A stretch of 64,000 nt of DNA from Durusdinium trenchii. Taxonomy: Eukaryota > Sar > Dinophyceae > Suessiales > Symbiodiniaceae. Positions 1 to 8,138 of the stretch are shown piece after piece. Numbering within the stretch: position 1 is the first letter of the stretch; each line of letters opens with the position of its first letter. Location: assembly GCA_963970005.1 (NCBI GenBank), contig CAXAMN010022695.1, positions 1,090,678-1,154,677 on the forward strand. The letters are read 5' to 3'. The position numbers were made by a program, and so were the translations under genes. The notes below the pieces were generated by a model that had not been told where the DNA came from, made no database searches, and was given only the letters and a program-made list of their open reading frames with translations.

Positions 1-1654
1 TTCACCTCATTTTCGACACTCTCCTTGATTTGGTTCCAGCGAATCCATTCAGCTTCATTGACTTCAGGGTCGTCGTTCACAGATGAACTTCCAGCGTCGC
101 TGATTCTTTCATCCACTGCCAGCTCTTCTCCTCCAAGATCGCCATGGCGCGGCAGCGAGTCGATCTCAGGGACTTCGTCATACTGTGTGCTCTCATCCCT
201 GACAATCAGGTCGTCATTCTCAGGCTCTGCTTCATTCTCAGGCTCCTCATGGATTTCAATCTCATTTCTTGCAGCGCGAGGGATAACACGCCTGAGCACG
301 AACTGGCCAAAGGTGGTCACAAACACATAGACCTTGTAGGTCACAAACTGCAAACCAACAAACGAAAAAAATACCACCACCAACAAAGTCCACCACAGGC
401 GTTCATCTCTGAAGTTCTTCTCCTCGAAGTCCAAGGGCATAGCTTGAACTCCAGCTTTGCTCAATGCATGCGTAGCCAACAAAGCCACGGACACTCTTGC
501 AGTCTTCTCCCATAGGTCTTCACGTAGACCTCGGCGATGATAGTCTTTGTAGTAGTGTCTTCGACTGCAATATCGATGGTGTCCTTGGTCGGTTGTGAGC
601 TTCTTGCCGCAACCTGGCAACTGACAGATCTCTTTGGGAATCTCTTCAACCTCCAGCACTTCTCCATCGAAGAGTCGGCAAGCGGCTTCATCTTGCTCTT
701 TCTCTTCATCTGCTTTGACCTCCTTGGAGACCTTTTTGGCTGCTGTGAAGTTGGGGTCATACCGAAGTGCATGTACTCCTCGTCTGAGTATGTGAGCGAA
801 CTGGTCCTTTGCACTCGGCTTGGTCAGACCGTCTGCAACTTGTTGAGTGGAATTGACCCACTTCAGATAGCCCAACATGGCGTTGAGCCGCTCCTTCACG
901 ATGCAAACCTCAATGGCCGTCCTCTTCTCGGTCAAACGTAGACCAGCGGACACAGAGCGGGCTGAGTCGAACAAGGATTTTGCGTCTGTCAAAGCTGGGG
1001 TCTGTCCAAACATCCTCAAAGTGTTCTCCTCAGCGATCGGCACGGTGGGACAAACCATGGCTGCAGCATAGATCTTCGTCCATTCTGTCTCATCGATGGC
1101 ACCAGCTGCAGACTGTGCTTCAGCAGACAGGGACGAGCGACACATTCTCGTCAATTTCTTTGAGTGCCAGCTGACCAACGTCAAAGGAAATGGCTTGCCA
1201 TCGGTCATCTCAACCTCAGTTCCAACAAAGATGGCGTGACCGCCTTGGGAAGCTCCATCTGGCCGAATGCCCCAACTGGCGTCCATGTATACACCAAAAC
1301 GAAGCTCGGCCAAGGAGGATCCATGACGTCGAAGAGTCATGCTGTAGCCCTGCACAACGTCCTTGGCAAACCTCAAAAGCTTGTTGGCGACATTGATGTC
1401 ATTGACCGTTGGGGAACTAGAAGAGGCCTGAAGCAAAGAAATTGAGGCTGACGGCTGAGGAAGGCACTGGCCAGCAGGCCAAGCCAAAGCTCCGATCAAA
1501 GCTCTGAGCATCTTCACTTCCTTCTCTTCGAGCGGGGCATCACTCATGGTCTTTCGGCTCTTATCAAGAGTGATGGGCTTGATCTTGTGGACGTATTCTT
1601 TGAGCGACAAAGTTATCACGTCATCGTTCAGGCTCTGTTCGATGGATGTGCCAC
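1..1654 (-). CDS. Copia RNase H plus membrane-anchored C-terminal extension, open at the window edge
   Basis: From 1654 to position 1 one minus-strand frame has no stop and runs off the window. It carries the Copia RNase H residues in order: VYMDASWG (about 1290), SSLSAEAQS (about 1115), LTDAKSLFD (about 985) and QQVADGLTK (about 835). RNase H usually ends a Copia polyprotein. Here about 280 further residues follow: a Cys/His cluster with CQLPGCGKK and HRYCSRRHYYKDYH (565-625), a strongly hydrophobic stretch LWWTLLVVVFFSFVGL (about 355-400), a basic patch, then an acidic Glu/Asp tail. The extension has the look of a single-pass membrane segment. The stop codon lies outside the window. Confidence 0.85.
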
Positions 1655-1661
1655 AAAAAAA

Positions 1662-2988
1662 GAATCTGTGAGTTCCTTCCGAAGTCCCAGGAGCCAAATC
1701 TGAACTTCTTTGAGAGCATTTGCAACCTCTTCTTGAAGCACCATTCGAAGTTTTCCTCCTCCGTCACATTGGCTCCGGTTGCATCTTCAACGGAATTCAC
1801 TCCTTCTCCGCAGCCTAGGAAATCATCAACATGAAGTCCCAAAATACCATCGACAATGCTGGGCACACCACCATGCGAAAACACCTGAAACTCTGGATCA
1901 TCACTGTACGCCCTTCTCACACTCAAGAAAACGCAGTTGTCCAGAGGATGCACCAAAAACTTGGCTTCTTCCAGCAAAAACTCTCGAGCAGATTCGTACC
2001 ATTGACGAGGGGCACGAACATCGCCAAATGCTGGCTTCGTTGCTTTGAGCAGCTCCCAAGGTTTCAGGCCCATCAAGCGTTCCAGTCGTCTCCTCATCTC
2101 TGCAGTTGGCCTGATGAAAATGCGGGTCTGCTCATCAATTGATTTTGACTGCATAAAGGCGCTCTTGACATCGGCTGCAAACACTTTCCAGCTGAATTGA
2201 CATGCCCAAATCAAAATCAACATGCGACCGGTCCTGCTCAAAGTCGGTGACTCACGATCCAGCTCTTCAGTCAGCACATCTTTATGGCGGAAGCCCTGGA
2301 TGATGACTCTGGCATTTGCCACTTTTCCAGTTTTGGTGGGCTTCCATCTCTGGAGAAATCGTGCTGGAATGACTTCACCTTCACGAGCTTCGGATTCGTT
2401 TACAGCTTTCCAGGCAGCATTGTCCAGCCACACCTGTAAGGCCTTGTCTTTGGCCAAGTCGAACTCCTTCTTCTCTTCGGCACTCAGCTTCTTCTCATTG
2501 AAGGTGTCGGCCATCAGCTCTTCGTCCTCCTCCATGGGTTGACTGCTTTGCCACAGCCGTTGAAAACCAGGGTCGTCTTCTGCCACAGGACCCATGCCAT
2601 CTAGCTGACGTGCCATGTTGTAGGATCTAAAAGCTTGTGCCTTCTCATCTCTCATAGGTGGACTCCTCGATCTTTCTCTGCTTTGCTTCACCTCAGGCTC
2701 TTGTGAGATCTCTTTTGACTCTTCGGCTTCCTGCTTTGCTTCCGGCATGTTTTGATCACCTTCTTCAGGAATGCTAGGGATCGGCTCCTCAATCATCAGA
2801 TCATTCAGTTTGGCTTCCTTCTCGTCATTGGGGTCCTCAAGGTTGTCAGCCGTTGGTTCCACAGCAAGAGAAGGTGGTCGTTGTTCAGGCTGATGTTCAG
2901 GCTGAGCACTCGAAGCATTCGCGAAAGAGGGACCCCCAGAGGACGATGAAAGTGCAGCAGGAGCGAGATCCAAAAAAACGTACGGGAC
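1662..2988 (-). CDS. Copia reverse transcriptase segment (frame 2 of the polyprotein)
   Basis: This frame follows Gag-integrase after the T7 run at 2982-2988. It opens with a Pro/Glu/Ser-rich linker (about 2500-2980) and then the RVT_2-type RT: ARFLQRWKPTKTGKV, ARVIIQGFRHKD, ADVKSAFMQ (first catalytic Asp) and LHVDDFLG near 1830, where most Copia elements have YVDD. An ATG at 3135 in this frame is upstream overlap and not a likely start. The frame stops at 1621-1623 only because of the second T7 run at 1655-1661; dropping one T joins it to the RNase H frame. RT would copy the element RNA into cDNA. Confidence 0.88.
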
Positions 2989-5900
2989 CACGAACAGGTT
3001 GTAGGACCTGACGAATGGTGTCCTGTACAGGGCGATCCAGAGCAGTTTCGGGAAAATGCTCCAACCGGGCAAGTCGTTCGCGAGGAAGCTCAGGTCGTAC
3101 GTGTTCGGGTGCAACACGAACCAGTGAAGAGCCATGGGCTACCCAATAGACACTCGGTCGACAGGCACCTGAATCGGTCACACGAGGCTCAATCATGCAC
3201 AGGATGGCCGGTCCACGCCAGCGGGAAGGTTCGAGCTTTTGGTCTCCTTGCCTCCAGTAGAAGACCCATGAGCCGAGAGACAAAGGTTCATGTTCGGCAC
3301 GAGGTCGAGCAAGGAGTGAGCGACGAAGCAAAGCGTCATGATTGGCTGAATGGAAAGTCTTAGCAGCAGCAACTCTCATGGTGACATTCTCTTGAACAGC
3401 CACCGGAAGCTCTGGGCGTAGATCTTGTGGTTCATCAAGTAGGCCTGACACCGCATTGGGGGCACGACCAAAGACCATCTCGGCAGGTGAAGAGCCGTGT
3501 ACAGTTCTCAAACGATTTCTTTGGTCACAGGCCACACGAATGGCGGTGTCGAGCTTGATATCAGGCATTTCTTTCCTCATCTTGAGAAGCTGCAATCTGC
3601 GAACTGCATGAAGGCGTTCAATGGTTCCCAGGCGATAGTGTGCCTCCTTTGGAATCAAAACAAGTTTGATCTTGTAGCCGTCCATGGCATCGATGAAGTT
3701 TTGGCTCATGTGGGCACCTGAGGCATCAGTTTTGAGCTTGATTGGGAATCCAAAGGGATGGAACCACAAGTCTTCGATGATCTTCAGTTCAGCAGCTTCT
3801 GTCTCTCGAGGCAAGACAGCGTTCACTTCATATTTGGTGAAGAGGTCGATGATCGCGAGGATCTTGACTTTCTCATCTCCCCATTTCAAGTGGAAGGTGT
3901 CCATCTCGATAACTTCATTGAAGTAGCTGGCTTCGTCGAGGGAAGCAGGATGAGCCAACTTCTTTGGAGCTTCGCTCTGACAAATCTCGCAGGTGAATTT
4001 TCGAGCACATTGGATCACCTCCTCGGGGAATTTGGCACCTTTGAGAGCATGAATCAGTTTTTCGCGCCCAGGATGGCCGAGCTGACGATGCAATTTGTTC
4101 ACGATTTGCCAAGCTTTTCTTCCGTGGGTTCTCATCAGCTCTTTGTCTTCTTTCTGAACATTCTTTTCTTCTTCTTTCTCCTTTCTCACCTCCAGCTCGT
4201 CCAGCTCGTCAGTCACGAAGATCTTCAGCATCTCATTGTCATGCCATCTTTTGCACATGTCACTGTAGATGGCATCAGTTGCACGCTGAACAAAGCCTCT
4301 CTCATAGTTCTGCATTTGCTTGAGTTCACGAGATCGGCCCTCCATTTTCACATGCTCTCCAGGAGCGCAATTGCAGGTGAGGTTCAAGGCATCATACATC
4401 AGTGGACTGTTCGTCCGAATGCGAGTTGGTTTCTTCACTTTGCCGATCATGCCATTGCTAAGCTTCACACACAAGCCAGTCTGGCATCGGTCGCATTCGG
4501 CGTCCATCAAATAGGTCATGTCCATCTCTGACATAGTTTTGGTCTTCCAAGACTCTGCTCCTCGTGGATGTTCCATGCTGACACCAAGTCCAGCATCGGC
4601 ACAGACATAGAGGACCTGTGCCACGAACTTGAGGTGATCTTTTTCCTCCTGACATCTTTCTTTCTTCAACTTTTCTTGAGCTTCAGGCGTCAGGGCATTG
4701 AGATTCTGCATGGATGACCACTTTGTGCAAGGAGGTGCAAGCCAGACATGCTCAGGGCGAATGCGCTTCAGCAGGCTGATGAAACTTTCTTGTGCCTCGA
4801 TGGTGCGGAAGTCCCAATCAGGCAAGGTGAAAGTTGCCACTTCCACATCCTCATGCTCTTGAACCAAAGTGGTTGCCAGTCGTCCTTCATCCACATACAC
4901 CTCGAAGAAGTTCATCTTGGGCTTCGAATGGATGTTGGTGAGCACCTCATGGATCAAACTTTCATCTTCGAAATCCAGCTGCACCCACTCATTGGTGTCT
5001 TCCACCTCCTTTTGAATGCTAGGTCCGATCTCCCAGCAAGTTGTCTCTTCTCGCATGATCACTTGGATCTCCTCGGGGATGGCCAACGCCTCTTCAACCA
5101 AGCTGGTCTCGTCCATGGTGTCGTTCTCAAACAGGTTCACGATGTAGTGTCCTTTGCGGCCACGTTCAGGCTTGAACCAGTCGGAATTCATGATGCGCAG
5201 CATACCCTTTTCATAGTCTTGTTGAACTTTCCACTCTTCAAGCGTAGGTCGGGCCAAAAGAAAGGGTGTCTTTCCTGGCACCACAGAAGCAGTCACGACC
5301 AAATCTTGTCCTTGAAGAGCTACCGGAAAGGTGACATCATAACTTGATCTCAGAACTTCACCACCCCCAAACTTGAAGTCACGGGTGGCCTCAGTGATCT
5401 TGACATCCAGGGCACCTGCGAAGGATAGCCATTCCTTCCAGACATCTTCGCCAACGATGGTCCTGGTAGCACCTGAGTCGATGATGGCCTGTCCAGGAAG
5501 TAGTGCCGCAAAGTAGCACTCATCAACTGTTGCATTCTCCTCCACCATAGAAACTTGTTCTTCAGGAACTTCTTTGACGCCATTGGACTGAACTCTGAAA
5601 CGTTTGAAGCGAGGTCCATGTTGGCCGGTAGAGCCAGACAAGGTCGACTTGATGTCGTTGATGTTCGAGCTGTTGCTTGAACTGGTAGGTCTCCGCAATC
5701 CGGACATAGGTCGACGGTTGTCAAAGGTTCTGCGGAAGCCACTCTTCCCTTTTCCTTTTCCTTTCATGGAACTTTTGCCTTTGCCCTTTCCTTTCGAAGA
5801 ACTTTTGCCTTTTCCTTTTCCTCCTCCTTTGCCCTCGACATCAGGACCGAGAGCTACCACGGGGAAGAATCCTCTTGAGAGGGCCAACTCTCGCATTCTT

Positions 5901-6835
5901 CGTCGGCTGTCCAGGTAGGAGATGAAAGCTTCATCGACAGCGTCAGCTGCCTCGTCCATTTCTTCAGGCCACTCTTCATCTTCTTCGTAGTGGATCTCAT
6001 CTTCCCACCATTCCAAATCTTCTTCTTCATAGAAGCCTTCTTCATCGTCGATGTCATAGTCGTCCTCGAACATGACGTCATTGGAGCTGCCAGTCATCTT
6101 CATGAGATCTTTGGGATTTGGCCGATGGTCTCCTCCGAACATCTTCATCAGCGCCTTGTGGACTTTCTCATACTCCAGCTCCCCCTGGCATAGTGCCTTC
6201 ACCTGGACATGAGTCCAACGAGGAACACCGGCACGGGTGAGAAGATGCCAACCAGATAGGAGAGCTGGCATTTCCACTCCAACTTCCTTCATTCTCTTCA
6301 ACAAAGTCCGGTGCCTGACCAGGTAGGAAGTCATGTCCTCATTCTTTAGGCGCTGGAACTCGGCAAAGAACTCTTCACATCGAGTTGGAACCTCAACCTG
6401 TTGTTCATATTGATACAGGTTGTCCAGGATCTCATACACGAAGCTGAAGGGGCGACTGCTCCTTTCCAGGGCTTCGAAGGAGATTTGCTCAGTGGAATCC
6501 CAGGCCAAGTCCTGCAACCGAGAGATCAGGAGAAGCGTACCCTCGATGGCGGCGTCAACACTCCTTCTATGACATTGCCTCTCGAACAGTTCAACTCTTC
6601 TTCGAAAGCTTCTGTAGTTCTTCTGGTTGAGCTTGTCGGTGTCTGGACAAGCTTTGGACAGTCCAGAATCCAAACCTTTGTAGCTGCTGCCACCAGTTCG
6701 TCCGGGGGAACCTCCATTAGCACGAGGTGGTTGTAGTAGATCTTCAGGAAAGTCTTCTTCCCTTGGGGTCCGGACTCTTCTCTGCGTTCTCCTCGGTGGC
6801 TCCGATCTTTCTGCAGTCCCTGCGCCACGATTCAT
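2897..6835 (-). CDS. Copia Gag-protease-(methyltransferase-like)-integrase polyprotein
   Basis: I start at the ATG at 6835-6833, the first ATG after an in-frame stop at about 6889; the frame is also open a little upstream through a TTG. Approximate residues: 60-250 Gag helical region of the Copia type; 253-312 very acidic; 331-367 Gly-Lys-Ser repeats with no CCHC knuckle; 453 protease motif DSGAT; 640-760 an insert resembling a C5 methyltransferase; 903-955 the H-H-C-C zinc binding of the pre-integrase domain; 978, 1037 and 1070 the integrase D, D and E (EMDTF, KTDASG, GTIERLH). The frame reads on to 2897, but the last 30 or so residues after the T7 run at 2982-2988 are out-of-frame noise. 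The product would be cut by its own protease and act in cytoplasmic particles and then the nucleus. Confidence 0.88.
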   Translation of the reverse strand: MNRGAGTAERSEPPRRTQRRVRTPREEDFPEDLLQPPRANGGSPGRTGGSSYKGLDSGLSKACPDTDKLNQKNYRSFRRRVELFERQCHRRSVDAAIEGTLLLISRLQDLAWDSTEQISFEALERSSRPFSFVYEILDNLYQYEQQVEVPTRCEEFFAEFQRLKNEDMTSYLVRHRTLLKRMKEVGVEMPALLSGWHLLTRAGVPRWTHVQVKALCQGELEYEKVHKALMKMFGGDHRPNPKDLMKMTGSSNDVMFEDDYDIDDEEGFYEEEDLEWWEDEIHYEEDEEWPEEMDEAADAVDEAFISYLDSRRRMRELALSRGFFPVVALGPDVEGKGGGKGKGKSSSKGKGKGKSSMKGKGKGKSGFRRTFDNRRPMSGLRRPTSSSNSSNINDIKSTLSGSTGQHGPRFKRFRVQSNGVKEVPEEQVSMVEENATVDECYFAALLPGQAIIDSGATRTIVGEDVWKEWLSFAGALDVKITEATRDFKFGGGEVLRSSYDVTFPVALQGQDLVVTASVVPGKTPFLLARPTLEEWKVQQDYEKGMLRIMNSDWFKPERGRKGHYIVNLFENDTMDETSLVEEALAIPEEIQVIMREETTCWEIGPSIQKEVEDTNEWVQLDFEDESLIHEVLTNIHSKPKMNFFEVYVDEGRLATTLVQEHEDVEVATFTLPDWDFRTIEAQESFISLLKRIRPEHVWLAPPCTKWSSMQNLNALTPEAQEKLKKERCQEEKDHLKFVAQVLYVCADAGLGVSMEHPRGAESWKTKTMSEMDMTYLMDAECDRCQTGLCVKLSNGMIGKVKKPTRIRTNSPLMYDALNLTCNCAPGEHVKMEGRSRELKQMQNYERGFVQRATDAIYSDMCKRWHDNEMLKIFVTDELDELEVRKEKEEEKNVQKEDKELMRTHGRKAWQIVNKLHRQLGHPGREKLIHALKGAKFPEEVIQCARKFTCEICQSEAPKKLAHPASLDEASYFNEVIEMDTFHLKWGDEKVKILAIIDLFTKYEVNAVLPRETEAAELKIIEDLWFHPFGFPIKLKTDASGAHMSQNFIDAMDGYKIKLVLIPKEAHYRLGTIERLHAVRRLQLLKMRKEMPDIKLDTAIRVACDQRNRLRTVHGSSPAEMVFGRAPNAVSGLLDEPQDLRPELPVAVQENVTMRVAAAKTFHSANHDALLRRSLLARPRAEHEPLSLGSWVFYWRQGDQKLEPSRWRGPAILCMIEPRVTDSGACRPSVYWVAHGSSLVRVAPEHVRPELPRERLARLEHFPETALDRPVQDTIRQVLQPVRGPVRFFGSRSCCTFIVLWGSLFRECFECSA
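4500..4920 (-). other. Methyltransferase-like domain inside the Copia polyprotein
   Basis: Between protease and integrase the protein reads FFEVYVDEGRLAT (about 4912), then TLPDWDFR, then VWLAPPCTKWS (Pro-Cys near 4738), then VSMEHPRGAESW (about 4570). Order and spacing resemble motifs I, II/III, IV (Pro-Cys nucleophile) and VI (Glu-Asn-x, here Glu-His-Pro) of cytosine-5 DNA methyltransferases. The motif I glycines are poorly kept, so cofactor binding is uncertain. Capture of DNA methyltransferases by Symbiodinium retrotransposons has been reported; whether this insert belongs to that group is inference. Confidence 0.5.
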
Positions 6836-6955
6836 CGTAGCTGCCAAGCCGTACTCGAACGGTGAGATGTTCGCCTCTATGTCCTTTCACAGGATCACCG
6901 GGAGAACTTCAAACACGTGGTGCACCGTCCAAATACTCGGAGAGGATCGTGTCCA

Positions 6956-6967
6956 GCTCCGCTACCA
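6956..6967 (-). promoter_or_regulatory. Probable primer binding site of the Copia element
   Basis: The minus strand reads TGGTAGCGGAGC, one base short of the start of the animal initiator-tRNA PBS TGGTAGCAGAG and 10 of 12 like the plant form TGGTATCAGAGC. It lies about 120 bp upstream of the Gag ATG and 7 bp inside a CCCCTACA that would be the 3' end of the 5' LTR (plus-strand TGTAGGGG from 6975). Its position relative to Gag is what a PBS requires. Confidence 0.65.
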
Positions 6968-6974
6968 ATCTCGT

Positions 6975-7959
6975 TGTAGGGGATGACAAGCCCTCGAAGT
7001 CTCGATCCCGTCGAAGTGAAAAGCGCAGCGATTTCTGCGAAAGGCGTAGCGGTCGATTGGCGGTCAAGGGCCCTCGTAAGCCCAACAGCGGTTGGAAAAC
7101 ATGAAAATGGATCAAATCTACCAATGTGCATTCGTGACATTGACAGGTTGGTCTCCCGGACCACCCAACTCCCCAGTACAAATTGGGAGCAAGTGCAACT
7201 CAGAGAGGGTGGGCCGTGGACCTCATGTTCAAACAAATGGATGAATAGTGAACACCAACCGGGACCCAACAAACAGTTTGCTTTGCTTGGTGATTGCTGA
7301 AGCGTAACATTTCTTGCCCTACTTTGTGTGCGTGTTTCTTTGTTTATTTGTGTTCGCATTTGGTTGTAATCAAGAATTGCACGTCTCGAATGTGTTTTGA
7401 AACCTAAGTAAACATGCCCCAACCATTGACAAAAAAAAACGGGCCAAATAACATCAGAGAACACATCTTCAACCAATTTTGGATTGTTCTAAGTTCTAAC
7501 ACCATGCCTTTGCCTGCCCTCCCGCAGGATTCATACCATGCAAAGATTAGGAAATCGATTTCTTGGTCTCATGCCTTCTGTTCGGTGAACACACCAAGCG
7601 TATGGGTCCCCGTTGCGGCAAATGGTAGAAACACCACCAGCTATAGATCAAAAAATAAGCAGAAACTATACGGACTATACGTGTATACTATTCATGCAAA
7701 TTCCTGAGTTCCATCTATGAATGAACAATCCCGGATCGGGCCAGTGTGTCAACAACCAATTGTTGTCTGCAGTTTTTTAGCTTTTGGGTTGGGCATCTTT
7801 ATTCACAGAACGTTTTCCAGGGCAGGGGGCGGCAAACTGATTGAAAAAAACTTGTCTATTGTTCACACCTGCATAGGTCTCTGTCACGTTCCGTCGCCCC
7901 ACTTGTTGATACCAACATGTTGGTTCCGAGGGTGCACTGAATTCTGCACATGTCACAAA
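6975..7959 (-). other. Candidate 5' LTR and flank, outer border not found
   Basis: If 6975 is the inner LTR edge, the LTR extends rightward from there. I found no convincing matching TG end in the next few hundred bases, and the other LTR is not in the window to compare. Open frames here (for example 6895-7476 minus) have no recognisable content. Nothing else supportable is seen. Confidence 0.35.
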
Positions 7960-8058
7960 CTATAGGAGCAAGAAGCTACTAGGGGCTCCTGGCCATACTA
8001 CTAGGAGCAAGGACGCTACTACGGGCTCCTGGCCTTGCTACTAGGAGCAAGAAGCTAC
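7960..8058. repeat. 40-bp tandem repeat, about 2.4 copies
   Basis: Units start near 7960, 8001 and 8041, each CTAGGAGCAAG...GCTAC followed by GGGCTCCTGGCC. Each unit contains an internal inverted pair (AGGAGC and GCTCCT), so the array could fold. It ends just beside the kinesin exon at 8085-8138. Confidence 0.8.
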
Positions 8059-8084
8059 AAAAACCTCCAGCAACTGCGGAGGCC

Positions 8085-8138
8085 CCGGCTGACACGTTCG
8101 CTGCCGGCCAAATCCACCAAGGAGAGCTTCCCCGTGCG
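8085..8138 (-). CDS. Kinesin switch II exon: LSLVDLAGSER
   Basis: After acceptor GCCAG the frame reads RTGKLSLVDLAGSERVSR. LVDLAGSER is the near-invariant switch II signature of kinesins. The donor is unclear; after Val-Ser the translation stops looking like a kinesin. The next expected motor segments are not seen before the Copia element begins. Confidence 0.85.

Larger units (their letters stand above)
1..6975 (-). mobile_element. Copia (Ty1-type) LTR retrotransposon, 3' end outside the window
   Basis: Reading the minus strand from about 6975 down to 1, there is a tRNA-like primer binding site, Gag, aspartic protease, a methyltransferase-like insert, integrase, reverse transcriptase and RNase H. 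Integrase ahead of RT is the diagnostic Copia order. The coding sequence occupies three frames that join at two T7 runs (2982-2988 and 1655-1661). The 3' LTR must lie left of position 1, and the outer edge of the 5' LTR could not be placed. Apart from the two frame changes I saw no stop codon across about 6.8 kb, so the copy looks young. The Copia class is secure; the exact borders are not. Confidence 0.9.

Noticed and set aside
2989..3135. ATG-initiated start of the RT frame at 3135
   Set aside because: The sequence upstream of the T7 run in this frame is a shadow of the integrase C-terminus; RT continues the polyprotein rather than starting anew.
6895..7476. 193-codon minus-strand frame right of the Copia element
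   Set aside because: It crosses the primer binding site and the presumed LTR and has no recognisable content.
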